Assembly: GCF_030348505.1 (NCBI RefSeq)
Contig: NZ_JAUCFJ010000002.1
Location: forward strand, 2,174,001-2,238,000
Reading direction: 5' to 3'
DNA from: Lysinibacillus sp. G4S2
GTDB taxonomy: Bacteria; Bacillota; Bacilli; Bacillales_A; Planococcaceae
Length of the DNA: 64,000 nucleotides
Made by a program: the position numbers and the translations under genes. This document shows positions 24,677-32,870 of this stretch, piece after piece. The first letter of the stretch is position 1; each line of letters opens with the position of its first letter. Below the pieces are notes generated by a model. The model ran no database searches. It saw only the letters and a list, made by a program, of their open reading frames with translations, and was not told the DNA's origin.

Positions 24677-24880
24677 ATGGAGAATAGAGTACGTGATTTA
24701 AGAAAACAGCATAATTTAACTCAACAAGAATTGGCTGATCGTGTAAGCGTATCTTCAAGGACGATTATTTCACTTGAGAATCAGAAGTATAATCCTTCTG
24801 TATTACTTGCCTATAAAATTGCATCGATTTTTAATCAATCGATAGAAGAAGTGTTTATTTTTGATGAAAATGACAAATAA
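24677..24880 (+). CDS. Xre family transcriptional regulator
   Basis: A 67-residue protein that is little more than an HTH_3 domain: VRDLRKQHNLTQQELADRVS, SSRTIISLENQKYNPS, LAYKIASIFNQSIEEVF. This small class sits with DUF2178-type membrane proteins and represses its own operon. The ATG follows AAAGGAGGGCG. It lies 12 bases after the membrane gene. The repeated operator at 24225-24256 is the likely target, by inference. Confidence 0.9.
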   Translation: MENRVRDLRKQHNLTQQELADRVSVSSRTIISLENQKYNPSVLLAYKIASIFNQSIEEVFIFDENDK

Positions 24881-24894
24881 GGAGATTATTTAAT

Positions 24895-25110
24895 ATGTTA
24901 GGTTTAGTAAGTATTTTTATTGTTTTTGGGATTGTTTTAACTGCTTGGGGATTTTATAGAATGAAAACAGATGATGCTTTGTTTGGAAAGTCTCAAAAAA
25001 GCAAAAATATTTTTAATCTGTTTTTAATGGGACAGGCATCCGGAATTGGACAATTTTTAAGTGGAATTGTTTGTGTAATTATAGGGGTAGCTATTTTATT
25101 GTTCGGGTAA
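24895..25110 (+). CDS. Small two-helix membrane protein
   Basis: A 71-residue protein with helices at about 2-20 and 49-70 and a charged loop MKTDDALFGKSQKSKN. The ATG follows AAGGAGATT, 14 bases after the Xre gene, so it is the third gene of that operon. It resembles short immunity or accessory membrane proteins, but I cannot name a family. Confidence 0.65.
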   Translation: MLGLVSIFIVFGIVLTAWGFYRMKTDDALFGKSQKSKNIFNLFLMGQASGIGQFLSGIVCVIIGVAILLFG

Positions 25111-25153
25111 TCCAAAAAGCTACCAACCGTTCAATTTAATACATTAAAGCAAA

Positions 25154-25195
25154 AACCAGGACTCACTTTATTAATGAGTACCTGGTTATTTTGTG
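25154..25195. terminator. Terminator between convergent genes
   Basis: AACCAGGACTCA (25154-25165) pairs with TGAGTACCTGGTT (25175-25187), then T-rich sequence. Confidence 0.78.
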
Positions 25196-25199
25196 TTTT

Positions 25200-25568
25200 T
25201 TAAATCGCCTTTTCTTTTTGGTTGAATAGGGAAACAGCTGCTAAAAATACCATAGCTACGTTAATGACAAGTGCAACAATATTTAAAAAGTCATTTGTCG
25301 GCATAAATACAATAATCAATGATGTTACTGCGACAAATAATGGAATTACATTATTGATGTTTGAGACTAATTGTAGCTTGTGATAATGTCTTAGGATGAA
25401 ATAAATACCTATTAACATTGGCGCTGTAAGGAATACTCCTAAATATCCCCATGCATCTTCAATAAACCAAGGGGAAAAGCGCATAGTTGATGTAAAGATA
25501 AAAAGATTTAATATGATAGTTCCTATTAATACGCTGTTTAATATAGTGACTTTCTTGTTTTTTTTCAT
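25200..25568 (-). CDS. Four-helix membrane protein of unknown function
   Basis: A 122-residue protein with four membrane helices at about 10-27, 38-58, 72-88 and 94-113, and short charged ends (KKNKK and NQKEKAI). The minus-strand ATG follows AAAAGGAGTT. It is monocistronic. A large palindrome that overlaps its likely promoter (25585-25622) suggests tight control by a dimeric repressor not encoded next to it. No family is recognised. Confidence 0.65.
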   Translation of the reverse strand: MKKNKKVTILNSVLIGTIILNLFIFTSTMRFSPWFIEDAWGYLGVFLTAPMLIGIYFILRHYHKLQLVSNINNVIPLFVAVTSLIIVFMPTNDFLNIVALVINVAMVFLAAVSLFNQKEKAI

Positions 25569-25584
25569 TTTAAAAACTCCTTTT

Positions 25585-25630
25585 GAGTAACTTATAGTGT
25601 AATTTTACACCATAAGTTACTCTTTTGTAA
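25585..25630 (-). promoter_or_regulatory. Palindromic operator overlapping the promoter of the leftward membrane gene
   Basis: GAGTAACTTAT (25585-25595) and ATAAGTTACTC (25612-25622) form a perfect inverted repeat, with a nested GTGTAA/TTACAC pair inside. On the minus strand TTTACA (25630-25625) and TAAAAT (about 25606-25601) are 18 bases apart and could be the -35 and -10. The layout fits a TetR- or GntR-type operator. The same hairpin with its T run could also act as a rightward terminator. Confidence 0.55.
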
Positions 25631-25867
25631 AGGGTGATTTTAGTGGTAAATATTCACATTTAATACGGTTGTTTATGTCTCGGAAGGGGAAATGTTTTGG
25701 AAAACACCTAATTGCAGCTTTTTATGCATACGAAAACTAAAATTAATAGAGAAGATTTTATATACATAAGAATAACTTATGGAAAACTATAATTAACATT
25801 AATTTTACTTATGTTCTGTGATGGATGTAAAATAAAGATAACAAAAATATCCATAAAGAAAAGAGTG

Positions 25868-26656
25868 ATGAAGATGGGCATTGATTTTCATAACAAGGGC
25901 AATCAAACTTCTTACACAACTCGACATGCTGACCGCTCATGGGTGGAATTAATGAAAGAACTTGTCCCGGTCATGAATATTTCTAAGGCCGCTGATATTG
26001 GCTGTGGTGGGGGGATTTATTCAAAAGCATTAGCCGATATGGGGGTCCTTACTGTGATCGGCGTGGATTTTTCGGAGGCTATGCTTGTAGGGGCAAAAGA
26101 AAATTGTAAAGACTATCATAACGTAACGTTTAAGCAAGGGAATGCATTGGATACAGGCTTAGACGATGACAGCTTTCAATTAGTACTGGAACGAGCTTTA
26201 ATACACCATATCCAAGATTTAAAAACTTGTTTTCAAGAGGCATATAGAATATTGGAGGATAAAGGGGTTTACATTATACAAGACCGAACACCAGAAGACT
26301 GTCTTTTAAAAGGTGATGATTCCCACATTAGAGGCTTTTTCTTTGAACAATTTCCTAAATTAATGGAACAAGAAATTAATCGCAGATATAATAGTGAGTT
26401 AGTGGTTGCAATGCTAAAGGAAATTGGATTTAGCGAGATTAAAGAGGTAAAGTTATGGGAAATAAGAAATGTCTATGAACAGAAGGAGCAATTATTCCAA
26501 GATTTACGAGAAAGAACAGGAAGAAGCATTTTACATGAAATAAACGATGAAGAATTACATGCATTGGTGAATTATTTAGATAAATCAATTTCAAAAGAAA
26601 GCAATATTGTTGAAAAAGACAGATGGACAATTTGGAAAGCAGTGAAAATTAGATAG
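25868..26656 (+). CDS. Class I SAM-dependent methyltransferase
   Basis: A protein of about 262 residues with a Methyltransf_11/25 core. SAM motif I is ADIGCGGGIYSKALADMG, motif II is VIGVDFSEAMLVGAKE, and the downstream acidic loop is GNALDTGLDDDSFQLVLERALIHHI. The C-terminal half is helical and probably holds the substrate. Two close ATGs (25868 and 25874) are possible. An ATG at 25811 is in frame but lacks a ribosome site. The methyl acceptor is unknown. Confidence 0.88.
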   Translation: MKMGIDFHNKGNQTSYTTRHADRSWVELMKELVPVMNISKAADIGCGGGIYSKALADMGVLTVIGVDFSEAMLVGAKENCKDYHNVTFKQGNALDTGLDDDSFQLVLERALIHHIQDLKTCFQEAYRILEDKGVYIIQDRTPEDCLLKGDDSHIRGFFFEQFPKLMEQEINRRYNSELVVAMLKEIGFSEIKEVKLWEIRNVYEQKEQLFQDLRERTGRSILHEINDEELHALVNYLDKSISKESNIVEKDRWTIWKAVKIR

Positions 26657-26812
26657 ATTATTATTATGAGCAGTAATTAACGTTGAAGATGCGTATTCGG
26701 GAGAGAATACTATCGGAAACAACAAATTGTACTGGAAAACTAAACAGCTAATGAGGAAGACCTAGACATGTCAAAAGATGTGATGATTGCAGCATTGCAA
26801 AATAGAATGAGT

Positions 26813-26857
26813 AACGCTATCCTTTTTGTGTATTTCTGCAAAAAGAATAGCGTTTTT
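26813..26857 (+). terminator. Rho-independent terminator
   Basis: AACGCTAT plus CCTTTTTG (from 26813) pairs with CAAAAAG and ATAGCGTT (to 26854), then T5. Confidence 0.78.
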
Positions 26858-26917
26858 TTCGTTTTACGGATACAAATTTTTTTCTTTGCTTGATTGCAAT
26901 GTGGCTGTACCCCTTTA

Positions 26918-27095
26918 TTAAAAGGCAGTTAGTGGAATTACATAATCATAATAGTGTTTTTTACCAACTTGATAATTGGTCAATTTGACAGCATTGTGCG
27001 CAACGGTTTGATTAAGTAGATAGTAAATTTCTTGTGAGACGTAGGATAATTCCTCAATTTAGCCTTTAGAGATACTGGTGATCAAGTCGAGCTGT
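26918..27095 (-). pseudogene. Gene fragment with an in-frame stop
   Basis: On the minus strand, just after the stop of the ABC permease gene, an open frame reads QLDLITSISKG, a TAA at 27061-27059, then IEELSYVSQEIYYLLNQTVA, HNAVKLTNYQVGKKHYYDYV and IPLTAF before its stop at 26918. There is no start. It looks like the decayed C-terminus of a soluble protein that I cannot identify. The rest of 26657-27095 holds only the terminator above. Confidence 0.4.
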
Positions 27096-29660
27096 TTACT
27101 TTGTTAACATTTGTGTAATGTTTTGTCTAGTTATCCATAGAGCAGGCGTAAATACAGATAATAGACCGAGCAGTGGGCTAGCTACTATTAGACTTATAAT
27201 TAACTTAATCGGAATACTAGTAACTGGAGATCCTAAAGCTAATATAAACATACAACCTATAAGCGTGGCGGTAAGGGTAGAAATAATGCCAACAAGACTA
27301 GTAATGAAAGAACCTTCTAATAATAAGATCCGCATCAATTGGCCTTTAGAGCTTCCTAGTGCGCGAAGCATTGCCAATTCTGATATTCTTTCTCGGATAC
27401 TACTAGCAGTATTATTCATTAATCCTATACCTGCCATTATAATAATCAAGAAAACTGTAACAGATAAAATCAATAAGCGTTGTTTGGATTGTTTTTCGAT
27501 TTTATCTAATTCTTGTTTTTGATCGTATAAGATAGTAGTAGAATAGGCAGAATCATTTAGAAGTTTATTTATGTTAGCTTTAATTTCTGAACTTTTCTCC
27601 GGATTATTTATATTAATTTGAATTTTATAGAGAGAGTTTATACCGAATTGTTGTGACATAATATCGGCAGTTGTCAGTAGTGTATAATCAAGTTTTTCAT
27701 CTTTGATAATACCTTTTAAAATAAAAGTCTTTGCTTCATATTTTTTACCACTTATTACATCATCAAATTGACCTATCTCTATTTCATCGCCAATCTGATA
27801 TCCTAATTGTTTACTAGTTTTTTCATTTAAAATAACTCCGTTTTGTCCTAAATCTTCTTCATTAATAGTTCCATCAACAACTTTTACTGTCCCTTGCTCA
27901 TTTATTATTGGAAAACTAATTCCTTGAATGCCCAGCATAGCTTGTTTTTCTTCATTAACAAGTAATTCAGGATTACCTCCTGACGCATGGATAGGTAAAT
28001 TCAGTGTGGATAATAGCACTAAATTAGTAAAGTATATATTCTCTAATTCTTTTATCTGCTGTAATTGTGAAAAAAGTTTTGGTGAAAAACCATTTTCTTC
28101 AGTTGGATTAAGAGAAATAATACTTAAATCAAATGGATATTGTTCTTTTAGAAAGGTTTCTTCTCCTTCCTTTAATGAATTAAGTATAATATTTCCAATG
28201 ATTAATACGTGTATGCCCACTATTAAAATACTAGCAATTTGACTATTTCTTCTCATTTGACGCAGTGTATTACGAGAAGCAAGCATCCATTCTGGCGAAT
28301 ATAATTGTTTAGGTAAACAATTATAGAAAGAAGTTGAAATAATAAAGATGAGAGGAATGCTGATAAACAAACTACAGAATAATAATAGTGCGATCATTAC
28401 ATAGAGTATTTTTTCTTCAAAGTATAAGTAATTGGCCAAGAATAAACTAATAGTACTCAAGCTTAAGATGGATGAAATTATAGCTCGTTTCTTTGTTGGA
28501 GCTTGATGGACAGACGTTGATTGATGATAGGCAACTAATGGAGATAACTTAGTAGCTTGATATGCAGGTACGCAAGAAGAAATAATTAGAATAAGGAAAG
28601 CAGCTGTAATCCCTAAAATAATATTTATCCAAGGTAACGATAGTGTTACGTCTGTAGCAGCTAATCCCATTAGATGACCAACTAATTCAAGTAATAGCAT
28701 GGAGGATATAATCCCCGCCATCAATCCTAATAGAAGTGAAAATACTCCAATTATACATCCTTCTATTAATATAAGTAGAAAGATTTGTTTACGATCAATA
28801 GCTACTAGACGTAGCGTTGCTAGCTCGTGTTGTTTTTCTTGAATAGACATTTGAAGAGTGCTAATGACAATTAGTCCACTTGCAATGAATACAGCGATAC
28901 TAAGCCCTTGAATAATCGGTTTTAATCCTCCGATATTTTCATGTTCTTTATCAAGTTCTTTGCGTTTATCGATAAAAGTATCTGGAAATTTTTCTTTTAT
29001 CGCCTTTACTACATCATCTTTGTTAGTAGGACTGTCTAATTTAATTAGTAAAGCGGTAGTATTATTATTGTTATTTGTAATACCTTGTAACCAATTATAC
29101 TGAAAGACGGCGACATGGTTTAGACGCTGATCTGTATCTAGAATTCCTGAAATCTTAATTTTCTGAGTTCTGTTTGGTGGGAACGGCCATTCGATATATG
29201 ACCCCACTTCTAACTGCTTACTTTTTGCGAAAGATGCTGGAATTAGCACTTCTTTTTCTTTCGGAAAGTTCCCTTCGGCTATTTTAATGAGGGGATATTC
29301 GTAAGCTAACTTTTCATCTTTAAATCCTACATAACTTGGATAATCAGATAGTTGCATCTCTACTTCTTTACTTAAGTAGGGATACAGAAATGGGGAGGTG
29401 TCCATAATATGGTTAATGTTCTTTATCTGTTCAATATCTTGAGTTGACAGGAACTGGTTAGAATTTTGATAACCTACAACTAAGTCATAATCACCGTACT
29501 GTTCACGTATAGAATCGCTATGAGATTCCTCAACGCTAGTAATTAAAATTTGAGAAGAGACTAACAGAACTATGCCCATAGAGATACCAATAATTGCAAA
29601 GATAGTCCGGTTTTTACGTACCGCTAAAGAGTTAAGAGCTATTTTAAATAGTACCTTCAT
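27096..29660 (-). CDS. ABC transporter permease with two FtsX/MacB-type domains
   Basis: An 854-residue permease. It has one N-terminal helix, a MacB-like periplasmic-core region (about 45-245), three helices of the first FtsX domain (about 255-370), two linker helices around 395-445, and one near 475. A second extracytoplasmic region (about 500-720) and the final three-helix FtsX domain (about 733-845) follow. This ten-helix design is that of lipoprotein- or peptide-handling exporters. It is co-transcribed with its ATPase, overlapping it by 4 bases. The divergent two-component genes suggest stress- or peptide-induced expression. Confidence 0.9.
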   Translation of the reverse strand: MKVLFKIALNSLAVRKNRTIFAIIGISMGIVLLVSSQILITSVEESHSDSIREQYGDYDLVVGYQNSNQFLSTQDIEQIKNINHIMDTSPFLYPYLSKEVEMQLSDYPSYVGFKDEKLAYEYPLIKIAEGNFPKEKEVLIPASFAKSKQLEVGSYIEWPFPPNRTQKIKISGILDTDQRLNHVAVFQYNWLQGITNNNNNTTALLIKLDSPTNKDDVVKAIKEKFPDTFIDKRKELDKEHENIGGLKPIIQGLSIAVFIASGLIVISTLQMSIQEKQHELATLRLVAIDRKQIFLLILIEGCIIGVFSLLLGLMAGIISSMLLLELVGHLMGLAATDVTLSLPWINIILGITAAFLILIISSCVPAYQATKLSPLVAYHQSTSVHQAPTKKRAIISSILSLSTISLFLANYLYFEEKILYVMIALLLFCSLFISIPLIFIISTSFYNCLPKQLYSPEWMLASRNTLRQMRRNSQIASILIVGIHVLIIGNIILNSLKEGEETFLKEQYPFDLSIISLNPTEENGFSPKLFSQLQQIKELENIYFTNLVLLSTLNLPIHASGGNPELLVNEEKQAMLGIQGISFPIINEQGTVKVVDGTINEEDLGQNGVILNEKTSKQLGYQIGDEIEIGQFDDVISGKKYEAKTFILKGIIKDEKLDYTLLTTADIMSQQFGINSLYKIQININNPEKSSEIKANINKLLNDSAYSTTILYDQKQELDKIEKQSKQRLLILSVTVFLIIIMAGIGLMNNTASSIRERISELAMLRALGSSKGQLMRILLLEGSFITSLVGIISTLTATLIGCMFILALGSPVTSIPIKLIISLIVASPLLGLLSVFTPALWITRQNITQMLTK

Positions 29661-30409
29661 TGTTTTAAGCCCTCTATTCGCGAAATAATATCAAAAATAT
29701 TTTTTTGCCTGTCATGTTCACAAGTACTTAAAGATAGTTCATCTACAATTTTACCATCATGCATAAATAGTACACGATGTGCATAAGAAGCAACATGTGC
29801 ATCATGTGTAACCATAATTAATGTATGGTTCATATGCTCACAAAAATTTTTCAAGATACAAAGAATCTCTTTCGATGTTTTCGAATCAAGGCTTCCGGTT
29901 GGTTCGTCAGCTAAAATAAATTCTGGTTCATTCAATAATGCCCTCGCAATAGATACACGTTGTTGTTGCCCTCCAGACATTTCACTTGGTTTTGAATGAG
30001 ATAGATGACCGATACCAACAAGCTTCAATAAATCTTGGGCTTTTTTTTCTACAATCTCAGGGTTTTTCCCTGCTAAAATTGCTGGCAATGTTACATTTTC
30101 TAAAGTCGATAAAACAGGAATTAAATTAAAAAATTGAAAAATAAATCCGATATGATGTCTTCTGAAATTTGTCAGTTCTTTATCCGATAAAGAACTAAGC
30201 TGTTTTCCTTTTATATAAACTTCGCCACTAGAAGGAACATCTAGCCCTGAAATTACATTCAATAAGGTTGACTTACCAGATCCACTCGTTCCCATTATAG
30301 AAATAAACTCGCCTTTCTGTACTGTTAAATTGATATTGTTTAATGCAAACGTTTTATTTTGTTCCTGACCATATACCTTAGTTATATTTTTTACATTTAA
30401 TATTTCCAT
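29657..30409 (-). CDS. ABC transporter ATP-binding protein (MacB/LolD type)
   Basis: A 250-residue ATPase. Walker A is GTSGSGKST at 40-48, the Q-loop is [10 protein letters not shown], the signature is MSGGQQQR at 144-151, and Walker B is [13 protein letters not shown] with D168/E169. The H-loop is [10 protein letters not shown]. The sequence is typical of the MacB/LolD/YknY group that partners FtsX permeases. Its stop overlaps the permease ATG (ATGA-type). It is transcribed away from the response-regulator gene. Confidence 0.94.
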   Translation of the reverse strand: MEILNVKNITKVYGQEQNKTFALNNINLTVQKGEFISIMGTSGSGKSTLLNVISGLDVPSSGEVYIKGKQLSSLSDKELTNFRRHHIGFIFQFFNLIPVLSTLENVTLPAILAGKNPEIVEKKAQDLLKLVGIGHLSHSKPSEMSGGQQQRVSIARALLNEPEFILADEPTGSLDSKTSKEILCILKNFCEHMNHTLIMVTHDAHVASYAHRVLFMHDGKIVDELSLSTCEHDRQKNIFDIISRIEGLKQ

Positions 30410-30542
30410 TATTAACCCCTCCTATATTTCTAGTTTAGCTATTAGTTATCAATACAATCTCAAGGAAGTATAAAAATAGTATCAAAATATGTCGGGTGTG
30501 TTGAGTAATCATTTTTATCACCCTAAACTAATTAGAAGGCGT

Positions 30543-30611
30543 GGCTCATCGGACGCTCCAGGAAAGAGCCCCGTCGGAACGGAAATCAGCCACATGCTAT
30601 GGTGATGATCC
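30543..30611 (+). repeat. Truncated family B element in the divergent promoter region
   Basis: GGCTCATCGGACGCTCCAGG through GTCGGAACGGAAATCAGCC and GGTGATGATCC matches the right half of the B element. It lies between the divergent ABC and two-component operons, 46 bases upstream of the response-regulator ATG, so it may contribute to or disturb their promoters. Confidence 0.65.
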
Positions 30612-30656
30612 TTAAAGCTGGTATAATTGATAAAAATTAGTATCAGGAGTGATAAA

Positions 30657-31355
30657 ATGGAACGATTTGAAACAATTATGATTGTAGATGACGAGGAAGA
30701 AATTATAGAGTTAATGACAGATTTCTTATCTTTAGAAGGTTATCAAGTGTTACAAGCAACGGATGTAAAATGTGCAACAGAGTTATTTGCTAACAATAGA
30801 GTGGACTGCATATTATTAGATGTAATGATGCAAGGGGAGGATGGTTTTTCTTTTTGTAAAAAATTACGCATGCATTCTGATGTGCCAATCCTTTTTTTAA
30901 GTGCAAAAGAGACAGATACGGATAAAATAAGAGGATTTACATTGGGTGGGGATGATTATATTGTTAAATCAGCAACTCCTAGTGAAATTGTTGCGAGGGT
31001 GAAAGCGGTAGAGCGAAGATGTATGAAGCCCTATTCTTTTAGTCAACAAAGAAGTTTAATATTTGGAGATTTTCAAATTGACGTGGAAGCACAGAGTATA
31101 TCTTATAGAAATCAGCAACTTATTTTCACGACAACTGAGTATAAAATTTTGAAATACTTAGCTGAAAATGCTAATAAAGTACGTACATATGAGCAGATTT
31201 TAGAACAAGTATGGGGAATGGAGCATTATGACTTTCATACTGTCCGGGTATATATTGCAAAAATTAGAGAGAAGCTAGATGCATTTAATTGCGGTGTAAC
31301 GATTGAAACCGTGTGGGCTACAGGATACAAATTTAAGCAAGGTAGAGCGGCATGA
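30657..31355 (+). CDS. Response regulator, OmpR/PhoB family
   Basis: A 232-residue regulator. The receiver domain (1-118) has D11/D12 in IVDDEEE, the phosphorylation site D55 in CILLDVMMQG, and a conserved Lys in DDYIVKSA. A winged-helix Trans_reg_C domain follows (about 130-228) with TTTEYKILKYLAENANKVRT and VYIAKIREKLD. ATG 30657 is preferred because AGGAG at 30645-30649 lies 7 bases upstream. It overlaps the kinase gene by 4 bases. It probably controls the divergent ABC transporter. Confidence 0.94.
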   Translation: MERFETIMIVDDEEEIIELMTDFLSLEGYQVLQATDVKCATELFANNRVDCILLDVMMQGEDGFSFCKKLRMHSDVPILFLSAKETDTDKIRGFTLGGDDYIVKSATPSEIVARVKAVERRCMKPYSFSQQRSLIFGDFQIDVEAQSISYRNQQLIFTTTEYKILKYLAENANKVRTYEQILEQVWGMEHYDFHTVRVYIAKIREKLDAFNCGVTIETVWATGYKFKQGRAA

Positions 31356-32764
31356 AAAGAAAACAATGGAAATTAAAATATTTCATTTGTATTTTTTTAC
31401 TAGCTATTTTTGTTATTCCAATTGGCGTTACGAAAATAATTATAACGAATTATGAATCTAATCAAATGGAGAAAAAGGTTAGAGATGATTTAAATGGAAT
31501 TACATGGATAGAAGATGTCATTGTAGCTGGATATGATAAGTGGGAAGAGGAATCATGGCAGCAACATGTTCTCCAGTTGGCAAAAGAGAAAAATATGCAA
31601 ATTTCTCTTTCTTCATCTCAAGGAAATACTCTTTTTTCGAACATAGAGTTAGTAGGAGAGTATCCTATTAATCGAATAGATGGAGAGTTATCTTATCAAT
31701 ATTCCAATTATGAGGTTCAACAAGTTGAAATGTATAATAAAGAAGAGCCTATTGGTACTTTAAAAGTAAGGGATATGACCAATCCATCATTGTCAGAAAC
31801 TAGTTGGTTTGATGAATGGGGGACCATGCTATGTATTAGTATAATTGTCTCTATCATTATCATTATAATGTCTCTTTTTATTCAACATAATATTTTAAAA
31901 CCGCTATCGAATTTAAATAAAGCAACACGTTTAATAGCGCAAGAAGAATTTCGAGTCTCGATCGAACAGTCTTCCATTCAAGAAATGAACAGTGTTTTAA
32001 CAAGCTTTAAAGGAATGGCAGAAGAGTTAGCACGGTTAAGGAAACAACGGACAAGTATCGAGAAAGAACGGCAATTTTTCGTCTCAGCCATTGTGCATGA
32101 TTTACGAACACCTATTTTTTCGTTACGAGGATATTTAGAGGGCATTTACAATGGAGTAGCAAATACACCTGAAAAGTTACAGCGTTATTTACATATTTGC
32201 ATCAATAAATCAGAGTTACTAGAAAAGCTAGTGACGAATTTAAGCCAATATACGAACATATTAGAGTCTATTTCCGTTCGTAAGATAGAGGAGATAAACT
32301 TAACAGAGTTATTTACTAGTATTTTAGAAGATAGGTATTTAGATATACAGAATAAGGGTATTACAGTAAATCATACGTTCAATGGACAAGTGATCGTATA
32401 TGGAGATTCCCTTTTATTACATCGATCATTTGAAAATATAATCAGCAATGCCATTCGGTATACACCAATAGGCGGCATAATAGAGCTCCAAGTAGTTCGT
32501 GAAATAGATATGGTGAAAGTTTGTATTACTGATAGTGGTGATGGCATCGCTGAGGAAGATTTACCTTATATTTTTGAGCCGTTGTACCGCGCAGAGAAAT
32601 CGAGGAATAAAAATACAGCAGGATTAGGATTAGGGCTAGCCATCGTAGAGAAAATTATGACAGAGCATAAAGGCACTGTAAGAGCGTATAACCATCTTGA
32701 GAAAGGCGCAGTGTTTGAAGTAGTGCTTCCACTTTTATTATGTAAGCAAGATATTAAACGATAA
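31352..32764 (+). CDS. Sensor histidine kinase
   Basis: A 470-residue kinase. Two membrane helices (about 11-30 and 158-178) enclose an extracytoplasmic sensor domain of about 125 residues. A HAMP region follows (about 180-235). The H-box is FVSAIVHDLRTPIFSLRGYL with H249. The ATPase domain has ENIISNAIRYTP (N box), DSGDGIAEEDLPYIFEP (G1/F) and GLGLGLAIVEKIM (G2). The sizeable sensor domain is unlike the intramembrane BceS type, so the trigger is sensed outside the membrane. It is an operon with the response regulator. Confidence 0.93.
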   Translation: MKRKQWKLKYFICIFLLAIFVIPIGVTKIIITNYESNQMEKKVRDDLNGITWIEDVIVAGYDKWEEESWQQHVLQLAKEKNMQISLSSSQGNTLFSNIELVGEYPINRIDGELSYQYSNYEVQQVEMYNKEEPIGTLKVRDMTNPSLSETSWFDEWGTMLCISIIVSIIIIIMSLFIQHNILKPLSNLNKATRLIAQEEFRVSIEQSSIQEMNSVLTSFKGMAEELARLRKQRTSIEKERQFFVSAIVHDLRTPIFSLRGYLEGIYNGVANTPEKLQRYLHICINKSELLEKLVTNLSQYTNILESISVRKIEEINLTELFTSILEDRYLDIQNKGITVNHTFNGQVIVYGDSLLLHRSFENIISNAIRYTPIGGIIELQVVREIDMVKVCITDSGDGIAEEDLPYIFEPLYRAEKSRNKNTAGLGLGLAIVEKIMTEHKGTVRAYNHLEKGAVFEVVLPLLLCKQDIKR

Positions 32765-32870
32765 AAAAATGGCTCATTACCAAAAGTTGTGGATGACATT
32801 TTTAAAAATATATGCACTGTATATTGGTTGATTGGAGTGGAGGCTGGGCGACTCCTAGGGGATTAGCGTC

